Positions 45,077 to 54,360 of a stretch of DNA of 64,000 bases are shown one piece after another. Both the position numbers and the translations under genes were made by a program. Origin of the DNA: Pseudomonas sp. R4-35-07 (GTDB lineage: Bacteria; Pseudomonadota; Gammaproteobacteria; Pseudomonadales; Pseudomonadaceae). The stretch spans positions 3,162,001-3,226,000 of the forward strand of contig NZ_CP027732.1 of assembly GCF_003852235.1 (NCBI RefSeq), given 5' to 3'. Positions within the stretch are counted from its first letter, which is position 1. The number at the start of each line of letters is the position of its first letter. Below the pieces are notes generated by a model. That model was not told the DNA's origin. It did not search any database and worked only from the letters and a program-made list of their open reading frames with translations.

Positions 45077-45186
45077 TGTGGGAGCGCACGAGCTTTAGCG
45101 AGGCCGCGATAGCGGTGGCTCAGGTGGCGCATAGGCCAGCAGTACCGCCGCCTTCGTAGCCTCGCTGGGGCTCGACAACTCCCACA
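45077..45186. repeat. degenerate REPIN of a third family
   Basis: TGTGGGAGCGCACGAGCTTT with AGCGAGGC is opposed by GCCTCGCTGGGGCTCGAC ending CTCCCACA. The arms share their outer 8 and inner 8 bases. It occupies most of the gap 45064-45358; nothing else there is supported except the promoter side of the cystathionine beta-synthase gene. Confidence 0.55.
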
Positions 45187-45358
45187 GTTGATCTGCGTTG
45201 CCTGCGGGTGCTGTGCCCGCCATCAACCTCCATGCGCCAAAAAAAGTCATGCATCGGACCACCCGGTTGCAGCTCGGGCGGGACCGGCCTATGTTTCTAG
45301 CCATGCTCTGCATTCTGCTGTCCCCCACCCTACGCCCATCCCGTAACCAGGTGACGAC

Positions 45359-46735
45359 ATGCCTACTCTATCCCGCCCCGCCGTACTTGAACTGATCGGA
45401 AACACGCCACTGGTCAAGGTCAGCCGCTTTGACACTGGCCCTTGCACCCTGTTTCTCAAGCTTGAATCGCAAAACCCCGGCGGTTCCATCAAGGACCGCA
45501 TCGGCCTGGCGATGATCGACGCCGCCGAGCGCGACGGCCGCCTGCGCCCCGGTGGCACGATTATCGAGGCGACCGCCGGCAATACCGGCCTGGGCCTGGC
45601 ATTGGTTGGCCGGGCCAAAGGCTACCGGGTGGTGCTGGTGGTACCGGACAAGATGTCCACGGAAAAAGTGCTGCACCTCAAGGCCATGGGCGCTGAGGTG
45701 CACATCACCCGTTCCGATGTGGGCAAGGGCCACCCCGAGTATTACCAGGACGTGGCCGCGCGCCTGGCCAAGGACATTGCGGGTTCGTTCTTCGCCGACC
45801 AGTTCAACAACCCGGCCAATCCCCTGGCCCATGAAACCAGCACCGCGCCGGAGATCTGGGCGCAAACCCAGCATGATGTCGATGCGATTGTGGTAGGCGT
45901 CGGCTCGGCCGGCACCCTCACCGGCTTGACCCGTTTCTTCAAGCGCGTGCAGCCCGAACTGGCCATGGTGCTGGCCGATCCGGTGGGTTCGGTGATGGCC
46001 GAGTACAGCCGCAGCGGTCGGCTTGAAACCCCTGGTTCCTGGGCGGTGGAAGGCATCGGCGAAGACTTCATACCGTCGATTGCCGACCTGTCCAGCGTGC
46101 GCCACGCCTACTCCATCAGCGATGAAGAAAGTTTCGACCATGCCCGCCAGTTGCTCAAGGCCGAAGGCATTCTTGGCGGCTCGTCCACCGGCACCCTGCT
46201 CGCCGCCGCGCTGCGCTATTGCCGCGAGCAGACCGAGCCCAAACGCGTGGTCACCTTCGTGTGCGACACCGGCACGCGCTACCTGTCCAAGGTCTACAAC
46301 GACCAATGGATGAACGACGCCGGCCTGTTGCAGTACAAGCACTACGGCGACCTGCGCGACCTGATCGCCCGTCGCTTCGAAGATGGCCGGGTGATCAGCG
46401 TGAGCCCCGACGATACCCTGCTCACCGCCTTCCAGCGCATGCGCCTGGCGGATGTGTCGCAACTGCCGGTGCTGGTGGACGGCACGCAACTGGCGGGCGT
46501 CATCGATGAGTCCGACCTGCTGCTGGGCCTGCATCAGGACGCCACGCATTTTTCCATGAGCGTGGCCAGCGCCATGACCCGCACCCTGCACACCTTGGCC
46601 CCCAGCGCCAGCCTGGCCGAACTGCAGGCGGAGCTGGATCGCGGCCTGGTCGCCATCATTGCCGACGCCTCGGGCTTCCATGGCCTGATCACCCGCGTCG
46701 ACCTGCTCAACCACCTACGGAGATCCCTTGCATGA
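45359..46735 (+). CDS. cystathionine beta-synthase
   Basis: A PLP enzyme that condenses serine and homocysteine to cystathionine, the first step of reverse transsulfuration. 458 aa. PLP lysine K45 in SQNPGGSIKDRIG; phosphate loop GVGSAGTLTG; conserved ATAGNTGLGLAL. Two CBS domains follow (about 335-458; RFEDGRVISVSPDDTLLTAFQRM and MTRTLHTLAPSASLAELQ). Lacks the N-terminal heme domain of animal CBS. Its stop overlaps the start of the next gene (ATGA). Confidence 0.93.
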   Translation: MPTLSRPAVLELIGNTPLVKVSRFDTGPCTLFLKLESQNPGGSIKDRIGLAMIDAAERDGRLRPGGTIIEATAGNTGLGLALVGRAKGYRVVLVVPDKMSTEKVLHLKAMGAEVHITRSDVGKGHPEYYQDVAARLAKDIAGSFFADQFNNPANPLAHETSTAPEIWAQTQHDVDAIVVGVGSAGTLTGLTRFFKRVQPELAMVLADPVGSVMAEYSRSGRLETPGSWAVEGIGEDFIPSIADLSSVRHAYSISDEESFDHARQLLKAEGILGGSSTGTLLAAALRYCREQTEPKRVVTFVCDTGTRYLSKVYNDQWMNDAGLLQYKHYGDLRDLIARRFEDGRVISVSPDDTLLTAFQRMRLADVSQLPVLVDGTQLAGVIDESDLLLGLHQDATHFSMSVASAMTRTLHTLAPSASLAELQAELDRGLVAIIADASGFHGLITRVDLLNHLRRSLA

Positions 46736-47898
46736 GCCAGCCCGATAAAAGCGCGTTCGCCACCCGTGTGATCCATGCCGGACAGTCCCCCGACCCAACC
46801 ACGGGCGCGCTGATGCCGCCGATCTACGCCAACTCCACCTACCTGCAAGATAGCCCCGGCGTGCACAAGGGCTTTGACTACGGCCGTTCCCATAACCCCA
46901 CGCGCTTTGCCCTGGAACGTTGCGTTGCCGACCTTGAAGGCGGCACTCAGGCCTTCGCGTTTGCCTCGGGGCTGGCGGCGATTTCCACGGTGCTCGAATT
47001 GCTCGATGCCGGTGCGCATATCGTTTCCGGCAATGACCTGTACGGCGGCACCTTCCGCCTGTTCGACAAGGTGCGTCAGCGCAGCGCCGGGCATACGTTC
47101 AGCTATGTGGACCTGAGTGATGTATCGGCGTTTGAAGCGGCGTTGCGCGACGACACGCGTATGGTCTGGGTCGAAACGCCCAGCAACCCGTTGCTGAGCC
47201 TCACCGACCTCAGCGCCATCACCCGCCTCTGCCGCGCCCGCGGCATCCTTTGCGTGGCCGACAACACCTTCGCCAGCCCGTGGATCCAGCGCCCGTTGGA
47301 GTTGGGGTGTGACATCGTGGTGCATTCCACCACCAAGTACCTGAACGGCCACTCGGACGTGATCGGCGGCATCGCCATCGTCGGCGACAACCCTGAATTG
47401 GCTGAGCGCCTGGGTTTCCTGCAGAACTCGGTGGGCGCCATCGCAGGGCCCTTCGATGCGTTCCTGACCCTGCGCGGCGTGAAAACCCTGGCCCTGCGCA
47501 TGGAGCGCCATTGCCGCAACGCGCTGGAACTGGCGACCTGGCTGGAGCAGCAACCGCAGGTGTCGCGAGTGTATTACCCGGGCCTGAAATCCCACCCACA
47601 GCACGAACTGGCCCAACGGCAGATGCGCGGGTTTGGCGGGATGATTTCAGTGGACTTGAATAGCGACCTGGCAGGCGCAACGCGCTTTCTGGAAAGCGTG
47701 AAGATCTTCGCCCTGGCCGAGAGCCTGGGTGGCGTGGAGAGCCTGATCGAACATCCGGCAATCATGACCCACGCCAGCATCCCGGCGGCGACGCGGGCGC
47801 AGTTGGGGATTGGGGATGGGTTGGTGCGGTTGTCGGTGGGAGTTGAAGATGTGGAGGACTTGCGCGCGGATCTGGCCCAAGCCCTGGCCCACATATAA
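46732..47898 (+). CDS. cystathionine gamma-lyase / Cys-Met metabolism PLP enzyme
   Basis: 388 aa. Splits cystathionine to cysteine, 2-oxobutyrate and ammonia, completing the route begun by the upstream gene. PLP lysine in VHSTTKYLNGHSDVIGG (about 202), YGRSHNPTRFALERC substrate loop, C-terminal RLSVGVEDVEDL. Sequence alone does not fully exclude a beta-lyase or gamma-synthase, but translational coupling to cystathionine beta-synthase favours gamma-lyase. Confidence 0.92.
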   Translation: MSQPDKSAFATRVIHAGQSPDPTTGALMPPIYANSTYLQDSPGVHKGFDYGRSHNPTRFALERCVADLEGGTQAFAFASGLAAISTVLELLDAGAHIVSGNDLYGGTFRLFDKVRQRSAGHTFSYVDLSDVSAFEAALRDDTRMVWVETPSNPLLSLTDLSAITRLCRARGILCVADNTFASPWIQRPLELGCDIVVHSTTKYLNGHSDVIGGIAIVGDNPELAERLGFLQNSVGAIAGPFDAFLTLRGVKTLALRMERHCRNALELATWLEQQPQVSRVYYPGLKSHPQHELAQRQMRGFGGMISVDLNSDLAGATRFLESVKIFALAESLGGVESLIEHPAIMTHASIPAATRAQLGIGDGLVRLSVGVEDVEDLRADLAQALAHI

Positions 47899-47922
47899 AT
47901 CCCCAAACACCGGCGATCCAAA

Positions 47923-48178
47923 TGTGGGAGGGGGCTTGCCCCCGATAGCAGTCTGTCAGCCACTGGGTTAGTTGACTGAACCACCGCCATCGGGAGCAAG
48001 CCCTAATGCCAGTCAGTTAAGGCTTTTTGTAGGAGCGAGCTTGCTCGCGAAAAACTCACAGGCACCGCGTTTATTCAGGAAGCACGCGTTATCGTTGACG
48101 TTTTTCGCGAGCAAGCTCGCTCCTACAGACGGTGGTGTACGCTTAACTGACTGGCATTAGGGCAAGCCCCCTCCCACA
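47923..48178. repeat. REPIN (GGGGGCTTGCCCCC family), right arm split by an insert
   Basis: The left arm TGTGGGAGGGGGCTTGCC starts at 47923. The right arm begins ATCGGGAGCAAGC (to 48001) and resumes after the inserted element with GCAAGCCCCCTCCCACA (to 48178). It fills the gap between the gamma-lyase and OsmC-YcaO genes. Confidence 0.82.
48002..48161. mobile_element. second MITE-like element with 20-bp terminal repeats and internal REPIN
   Basis: 160 bp. Ends identical to those of the element at 31464. Internal REPIN at 48028-48127, whose spacer differs from that of the first copy. Flanked by a 6-base direct repeat GCAAGC. Inserted in the loop of a REP, as is the first copy. Confidence 0.82.
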
Positions 48179-48205
48179 TTTTGCCCTTCATACATCAGAT
48201 AGCTA

Positions 48206-50407
48206 TCAATGTGCCGAGGTAGCGCTTGCCCTTGCCGCGTGCAGTTTCTTGTAGCTGTCGATCAAGCGCAAATGCCGGTCCAGCCCTTCGAGCTTCATGC
48301 TGGTCGGCGTCAGCCCATAAAACCGCACGCTGCCGTTGACCGAGCCAATCACCGCGTCCATGCGTTCGTTACCGAACATGCGGCGGAAGTTGGCTTCGTA
48401 GTCGGCCAGGTCCAAGTCGTCGTCCAGTTCCATCTCCAGCACCGCGTTCACCGCCTGGTAAAACAGCCCGCGTTCGACGGTGTTGTCGTTGTACTGCAGG
48501 AACATTTCCACACATTCCTTGGCCTCCTCATGCTGCTGCAAGGCGAGGAAGATCAGCAGCTTCAGCTCCAGAATGGTCAGTTGGCCCCAGGCGGTGTTGT
48601 CGTCGAACTCGATGCCGATCAGCGTGGTGATATCGGTGTAGTCGTCCAGCTCGCTTTCGATCAAACGCTCGACCAGTGCTTGCAACTGCGCTTCGTCCAG
48701 GCGGTGCAGGTTAAGGATGTCTTCACGGAAAAACAGCGCTTTGTTGGTGTTGTCCCAGATCAGGTCGTCCACCGGGTAGATTTCCGAGTAGTCCGGCACC
48801 AGGATGCGGCAGGCGGTGGCGCCCAGGTGCTCATAAACCGCCATGTACGACTCTTTGCCCATGCTTTCCAGAATACCGAACAGCGTCGCGGCTTCCTGGG
48901 CGTTGGAGTCTTCGCCGTGGCCGGAGAAGTCCCATTCGACGAATTCATAATCGGACTGGGCGCTGAAGAAGCGCCACGACACCACGCCGCTGGAGTCGAT
49001 AAAGTGCTCGACGAAGTTGTTCGGCTCGGTCACCGCCTGGGCTTCGAAGGTCGGCTGCGGCAAGTCGTTCAAGCCTTCGAAGCTGCGGCCTTGCAGCAGT
49101 TCGGTGAGGCTGCGCTCCAGCGCCACTTCCAGGCTTGGGTGCGCGCCGAACGAGGCAAATACGCCGCCGGTGCGCGGATTCATCAAGGTCACGCACATCA
49201 CCGGGAATTCACCGCCCAGGGACGCATCCTTGACCAGCACTGGGAAGCCCTGGGCTTCCAGGCCTTCGATACCGGCCACAATGCCGGGGTATTTGGCCAG
49301 CACCTCGGCCGGTACATCCGGCAGCGCAAATTCGCCTTCGATGATCTCGCGTTTCACCGCCCGCTCGAAAATTTCCGACAGGCACTGCACCTGGGCTTCG
49401 GCCAGGGTGTTGCCGGCGCTCATGCCGTTGCTCAGGTAGAGGTTTTCGATCAGGTTGGAGGGAAAATACACCACCTCGCCATCGGACTGGCGCACGAACG
49501 GCAGCGAGACGATGCCCCGCGCTTCGTTGCCCGAGTTGGTGTCGAACAGGTGCGAACCGCGCAGCTCGCCGTCGCGGTTGTAGACCTTCAGGCAGTAGGC
49601 ATCCAGAATTTCACTCGGCAACTCATCGTCCGGGCCCGGCTGGAACCAGCGCTCATCCGGATAATGCACGAAGGGCGCGTTGGCCAGTTCCTCACCCCAG
49701 AACTGGTCGTTGTAGAAGAAGTTGCAGTTGAGCCGCTCGATGAACTCGCCCAACGCCGACGCCAGCGCGCCTTCCTTGGTCGCGCCCTTGCCGTTGGTAA
49801 AACACATCGGCGAGTGGGCATCGCGGATATGCAGCGACCAGACGTTGGGCACGATATTGCGCCATGAGGCGATTTCGATCTTCATGCCCAGGCCCGCCAG
49901 GATCGCGGACATGTTGGCGATGGTCTGCTCCAGCGGCAGGTCCTTGCCGGCGATGTAGGTGCCCACCTGGGACGTCGAGTTGGGCATCAACAGCGCCTGG
50001 GCGTCGGCGTCGAGATTGTCGACTTCCTCGATCACGAACTCGGGCCCGGCCTGCACCACTTTCTTCACGGTACACCGGTCGATGGAGCGCAGGATGCCCT
50101 GGCGGTCCTTGTCCGAGATATCCGCCGGCAGCTCGACCTGGATCTTGAAGATCTGGTTGTAGCGGTTTTCCGGGTCGACGATGTTGTTCTGCGACAGGCG
50201 AATATTCTCCGTGGGAATATTGCGCGTAGCGCAGTACAACTTCACAAAGTACGCCGCACACAACGCCGACGAAGCCAGGAAGTAATCGAATGGCCCCGGC
50301 GCCGAACCGTCGCCTTTGTAGCGAATCGGCTGGTCGGCAATCACCGTGAAATCATCGAACTTGGCTTCAAGCCGAAGGTTGTCGAGAAAGTTGACCTTAA
50401 TTTCCAT
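48206..50407 (-). CDS. OsmC-YcaO fusion protein
   Basis: 733 aa from ATG 50407. Residues ~1-140 form an OsmC-like domain (KFDDFTVIADQPIRYKGDGSAPGPFDYFLASSALCAAYFVKLYC). The middle is a YcaO domain (CFTNGKGATKEGALASALGEFIERL, GNEARGIVSLPFVRQSDGEVVYFP, SNGMSAGNTLAEAQVQCLSEIFERA), the ATP-dependent cyclodehydratase/thioamidation fold. The C-terminal ~150 residues are acidic and helical, as in E. coli YcaO. No precursor peptide or partner is near, so a role in RimO-linked S12 modification or another housekeeping task is more likely than RiPP synthesis. Confidence 0.9.
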   Translation of the reverse strand: MEIKVNFLDNLRLEAKFDDFTVIADQPIRYKGDGSAPGPFDYFLASSALCAAYFVKLYCATRNIPTENIRLSQNNIVDPENRYNQIFKIQVELPADISDKDRQGILRSIDRCTVKKVVQAGPEFVIEEVDNLDADAQALLMPNSTSQVGTYIAGKDLPLEQTIANMSAILAGLGMKIEIASWRNIVPNVWSLHIRDAHSPMCFTNGKGATKEGALASALGEFIERLNCNFFYNDQFWGEELANAPFVHYPDERWFQPGPDDELPSEILDAYCLKVYNRDGELRGSHLFDTNSGNEARGIVSLPFVRQSDGEVVYFPSNLIENLYLSNGMSAGNTLAEAQVQCLSEIFERAVKREIIEGEFALPDVPAEVLAKYPGIVAGIEGLEAQGFPVLVKDASLGGEFPVMCVTLMNPRTGGVFASFGAHPSLEVALERSLTELLQGRSFEGLNDLPQPTFEAQAVTEPNNFVEHFIDSSGVVSWRFFSAQSDYEFVEWDFSGHGEDSNAQEAATLFGILESMGKESYMAVYEHLGATACRILVPDYSEIYPVDDLIWDNTNKALFFREDILNLHRLDEAQLQALVERLIESELDDYTDITTLIGIEFDDNTAWGQLTILELKLLIFLALQQHEEAKECVEMFLQYNDNTVERGLFYQAVNAVLEMELDDDLDLADYEANFRRMFGNERMDAVIGSVNGSVRFYGLTPTSMKLEGLDRHLRLIDSYKKLHAARASATSAH

Positions 50408-50552
50408 GCGGGCACACCAGAATAACGGGCTAAACAAAATGGCCGCCATTATGAAGATTTTCGCCGGGAAGTCTCAGGGTTTTGCGTGTGGGCTGCTGAT
50501 CGGTATCGCTATGCCAGCAGCGCTTGAGCCGCTGGCATAACGTGATGGCCGG

Positions 50553-53500
50553 TCAGAGTTCGCGCGAAATCAGGCGTTGCGCCAGGCTGGTTCGATTGAT
50601 CGCCAACTCGCTGCTGACGTCCGGCCCGCGATAGACCATGGACGTTTCATGGCGCACATAATCGCCCGAACGCGCCGCGCTCAGCCAATTGAACGAGCCC
50701 ACGCACAACAGCGCTTCATCGGCCATCACCAGTTTGCTGTGCACCTTGTTGACCACACGCACCTGCACCGCGTGGTGCTTCAAAGTGGCCAGCGCATCCT
50801 TGAATTCGGCGACTTTGCCGGGGTCACCGTCGGACTTGCTGCGGCCGATGCCAGTGTTGAAGTGCAAATCGGTATACACCGTGACCGGCACCCCGCGCTG
50901 CACGGTGCCGCACATGGCCTCAAGGGCACCGCTTTCGCGCATCCCCCTCAGGCGCACCCAGGGCGTCACGATCTGCACCTGCTGCTGCGCCGTCTCCAGG
51001 GTCTGCAACAGGAACTGATCATGTTCGGCAAACTCATGCAGGTGGCTCAACCCGGTGCGCGCCGTCAGCAAATCCGCCCGTGGCTGGAAATCAAACGTGA
51101 GCGCATTGTCCGCGCTGTTCAACAAGTACTGCGCCAACCGGCCACGCGGCTTGCTGGCGGGGATCTGGCTGAACAGGTCCATATCACCGAACACCAGAAA
51201 ACTGTCTTTGGCGCGGGAAACCGCCACGTTCAACATGCTGTCCCTACGGTCGATAAACGCACCGTCGGCATGCTTGGAATACACCGCAGAAAAAATCACC
51301 ACCGGGCGTTCGGCGCCCTGGAACGAGTGCACGGTGCCAACGGTCATTTCACCGTCGCCTTTGCCGGTACGAATACCCAGGGCGGCGCATGCCTCGGTAA
51401 TGGCCTGGGTCTGAGCGCCAAAGGGGGTGATCACCCCGAGAATTTCCCAGAGCTCCTTGTTATAGCGCTGAGTCAGCTGCTGTTCATTGGCCTTGATCCA
51501 GGCAGCGATGGTCTGTGCCTCGAGCAGGTTATGGCGGCTGCCGCCCTGCTTCTGCTGGCATAGGCCGTCGATGTGCAGGTACCCCAGCCCCGGCAAGCCA
51601 CCCTGGGGTTTGGCGCCGCGTCGCGGTTGCAGCTTGCCCTTGTAGCAGAGCGCATTGCAGTAATCGATGATCGAGTCATAGCAACGGCGGTGTTCATACA
51701 GATAAAGGCCGCGGGCCAGGTCGCGGTCGTAGTGATAGCGGCTGGTGGACTGCGCAATCGCCATGACGCTGCCACTGGCGGCACTGCGCCCGCTCTCACA
51801 GAAGGCCTCGTACTCATCGTCCACACGGCTGCGCGACAGCAGGCCGGCAGCGAGCAGGTTGCCGATATCCACCGACGGCGGCACCGACCATATCGGTTCG
51901 ATTTGTTGCGTGTCGCCAATCACCAACGCTTGGCGCGCCAGAGCGAACGACGGCGCCGCCACTTCGGGCAGGACCTGGCCCGCCTCGTCTACGATCAGCA
52001 GGTCGATGAAATTCAACGCGTAATCGGCGACATAACCATTGCCGTCATGGCGGCTGCACGACAGCTCGGCCGGCAAGCGGTAGAACGTCGCCACCACGCA
52101 AGGCGTGAGCTTCATCCAGCGCCGCCAGTTTTTTTCCAGGGTCTTGCGGCCGTTTTTTTTGCGGCTTTTAAGAATCAGTGGCAGCTCATCGGCGACCTCC
52201 AGCAGCCAGCGGCCCTCCCAATAATGCGTGGTCAGCAGGAACGTCTCGAAGCGCAGCGAGGTGTCCGCCCAACGGTCGCAGTCCTCCAGCGTTACCTCGG
52301 CGGCGGGCTTGCCGATGGCATCGGGTAACCGGGCAATCACCGCCTGCCAGTTCGACAGCTCGCGCTGTTCATCGCGCCGCAATTGCTCCACACGCTCATG
52401 CTGGGTTTCAAGGATTTTCAGGCTTTGGGCGGTGTGCGCCACGGCGGCCGTCAGCAGGCGCTCTATCTCATGCACGTCGTTGGCGCTCTGCAGCTGTGCA
52501 TCAGTTTCATCGATGTGCAGTTTGGCCAAGCGCAGGCGCTTGGCGGCAATCGGGCCGAACCAGCCGAACAGCGTGTAAATCAATGACTCATGGGCCAGGT
52601 AATGCTTGAAATCTTTCAGGCGTGCCTTGGCGCTTGCCAACTGATCGGACTGCGCCCGACATTGCCCTTCAAGCGTCGCAATTGCCGTGTATGGATTATC
52701 GCCGAGCAAGGCCTTCATGGCGTCGCGCGCCGCGTTCAATCTTGCCCAGCCCTTCTCGATATCGCCCAGTTGCTGCTGGCGCAGTTGAATCAGGGCCTGC
52801 AGCTTGTCGACGGTGCCCTTGAGCGTGGGCTGCGACGGCCCGGGAAAGGCGATGGCGGCATGCTCCAGATAAGCCTGCTGCGCTTTATCCAGATAGGCCT
52901 GCGTCTCCAGCTCCAGGTAGAAGCTTTTGGTCTGGTAGGTGCGGGCCATCTCCGCTTCCGCAGCGGCCTTTGGAAAGTAAGCGCCAAAGCTGTTGATATC
53001 CGGAAGCCAGCGCCCAGCAAAGGGGCCGGTGCCTGCCGAGAAGTCCTTGCCAAATGCCTTGATGATATTGGTGACCGCCTGATTGTTCGTAGAACTGGCG
53101 ACGATCACCGGCGGCTCGCCGCCCTCGGCAGCGGCCTTGGCCCAAAGCGAGGCGACGACCGACAAGAGCAACGTGGTCTTACCGGTACCCGGCGGCCCGT
53201 TGACCGCCAGGATATCCCCGGCGTTGCCCGCCAGCAGGTGCGCGAGGCTGTCGCGTTGGGCAGGCGCCAGCGCGTATTCGTCACCGGCATGCCCTCCTCG
53301 CCCGGCGAACAGGCTGTTGGCGGCCAGGCACGGCTCATCGGGCATGCGCTCGCGTCGTGCGAACCGCTCGAACAACGGCGCATCCGGTTTGCCAAGGCGC
53401 AAATGATCGTACAGCGCCACGATATTGCGGCTGAAACCTTCAGCCTTCTGTTCCTTGAACACATAGCAATAGTTGACCGGATCAAAACCGTCATCCACGC

Positions 53501-54056
53501 CGTTCCAGGCGTTGCAGACCGTCTGGAACATCGTCTTGCAATAGCGCAGATAGGTGATCCACTGCTCGCGGTAGTGCTCCGGCTGCACCTCCGTGCCGGC
53601 GGGTGGCGGCTCGAACTGCGGCGCATCTTGTGCGGTTAGAAACGTATCCAGGTCATGCTGGGCGCCGATGGTGAAGTTGTCGCGATCCAACGGTTCCAGA
53701 ATATCGCGCGGCACCAGCGTGGGCCCGGTCGGATAGATCAGCCCGTCGCGGGTGACCGACACCCGGCAAATGATCGGCGTGATGAACGCCGGCAGCCCGT
53801 TGCGCGCCTGGCGGTGCTCCTGGCGTGAGGCGTACACGAACGGACGTAGCGTGACCTCCACATGGAGCAGTTGTGCCGGTTCGCCGGCAAATAGGCTGTC
53901 CACTTGCTCAACCGGCAAACAACCGGCGGCCAGCGAAGCCAAGGGCACTGCGGAGTAGGTTTTGACATGGCTCGGGGATAAGGCGCCATTGCCGTTTTCC
54001 GCGTCGGCCAGCGAGGTGCGCCAGTAGTTGGCGAGTTTCAGAGAATAATCGTTCAT
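50553..54056 (-). CDS. SF1 helicase fused to C-terminal phospholipase-D-type nuclease
   Basis: 1,167 aa. Upf1/DNA2-like helicase motifs in order: I NGPPGTGKTTL (about 286-296), Ia VIVASSTNNQAVTNI, II LLIVDEAGQ (about 688), III QALVIGDTQQI, IV-V GVITPFGAQTQAI and VGTVHSFQGAERP (about 905), VI LNVAVSRAKDSFLVFGD (about 945). A coiled coil lies between I and II. The C-terminus (from about 1010) has a PLD half-site: VHSKLVMADEALLCVGSFNW (H-x-K-x4-D). This layout is that of the single-gene (type II) Mokosh defence protein; equivalence is inference. Codon use is chromosomal. Confidence 0.88.
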   Translation of the reverse strand: MNDYSLKLANYWRTSLADAENGNGALSPSHVKTYSAVPLASLAAGCLPVEQVDSLFAGEPAQLLHVEVTLRPFVYASRQEHRQARNGLPAFITPIICRVSVTRDGLIYPTGPTLVPRDILEPLDRDNFTIGAQHDLDTFLTAQDAPQFEPPPAGTEVQPEHYREQWITYLRYCKTMFQTVCNAWNGVDDGFDPVNYCYVFKEQKAEGFSRNIVALYDHLRLGKPDAPLFERFARRERMPDEPCLAANSLFAGRGGHAGDEYALAPAQRDSLAHLLAGNAGDILAVNGPPGTGKTTLLLSVVASLWAKAAAEGGEPPVIVASSTNNQAVTNIIKAFGKDFSAGTGPFAGRWLPDINSFGAYFPKAAAEAEMARTYQTKSFYLELETQAYLDKAQQAYLEHAAIAFPGPSQPTLKGTVDKLQALIQLRQQQLGDIEKGWARLNAARDAMKALLGDNPYTAIATLEGQCRAQSDQLASAKARLKDFKHYLAHESLIYTLFGWFGPIAAKRLRLAKLHIDETDAQLQSANDVHEIERLLTAAVAHTAQSLKILETQHERVEQLRRDEQRELSNWQAVIARLPDAIGKPAAEVTLEDCDRWADTSLRFETFLLTTHYWEGRWLLEVADELPLILKSRKKNGRKTLEKNWRRWMKLTPCVVATFYRLPAELSCSRHDGNGYVADYALNFIDLLIVDEAGQVLPEVAAPSFALARQALVIGDTQQIEPIWSVPPSVDIGNLLAAGLLSRSRVDDEYEAFCESGRSAASGSVMAIAQSTSRYHYDRDLARGLYLYEHRRCYDSIIDYCNALCYKGKLQPRRGAKPQGGLPGLGYLHIDGLCQQKQGGSRHNLLEAQTIAAWIKANEQQLTQRYNKELWEILGVITPFGAQTQAITEACAALGIRTGKGDGEMTVGTVHSFQGAERPVVIFSAVYSKHADGAFIDRRDSMLNVAVSRAKDSFLVFGDMDLFSQIPASKPRGRLAQYLLNSADNALTFDFQPRADLLTARTGLSHLHEFAEHDQFLLQTLETAQQQVQIVTPWVRLRGMRESGALEAMCGTVQRGVPVTVYTDLHFNTGIGRSKSDGDPGKVAEFKDALATLKHHAVQVRVVNKVHSKLVMADEALLCVGSFNWLSAARSGDYVRHETSMVYRGPDVSSELAINRTSLAQRLISREL

Positions 54057-54157
54057 CGTCCTGATTCAGTGCAGACCGTGACTCACTGTTACGGTCGGTG
54101 GGTGGGGATGTGGACCGAGGGTAACGGTTCAAGGAGCAGGTGGGCAATCACCTGAGG

Positions 54158-54286
54158 CTAAAGGCACCTCTGAGGCGCAGATCGAAAAACCCCGGCCTCT
54201 GCCAACATCTCGGCCAACGCATGCGGCCATACCCTGTCATCCGATGATCGCAGTGCCTGAGCTGACCAATACCGATGATCGGCCAT
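54158..54286 (-). CDS. possible 42-aa small protein
   Basis: MADHRYWSAQALRSSDDRVW and on to AEMLAEAGVFRSAPQRCL, ending TAG. A perfect AGGAGG lies eight bases before the ATG, which is the main support. It sits in the 304-base gap between the nucleotidyltransferase and helicase genes, same strand. No recognised family. It could also be leftover sequence. Confidence 0.4.
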   Translation of the reverse strand: MADHRYWSAQALRSSDDRVWPHALAEMLAEAGVFRSAPQRCL

Positions 54287-54360
54287 GACCTAGGCCTCCT
54301 GTTCAGTCCATGCGGCTTTGCGCTCGCGCATTAAATAGATTCCTTTCTGATCGCCACAGG

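Noticed and set aside
48209..49867. 552-codon plus-strand frame opposite the OsmC-YcaO gene
   Set aside because: Antisense shadow of a recognised domain fusion.
48206..50407. YcaO gene as part of a RiPP biosynthetic cluster
   Set aside because: No precursor peptide, partner protein, protease or exporter nearby, and the length and C-terminus match the housekeeping YcaO type.
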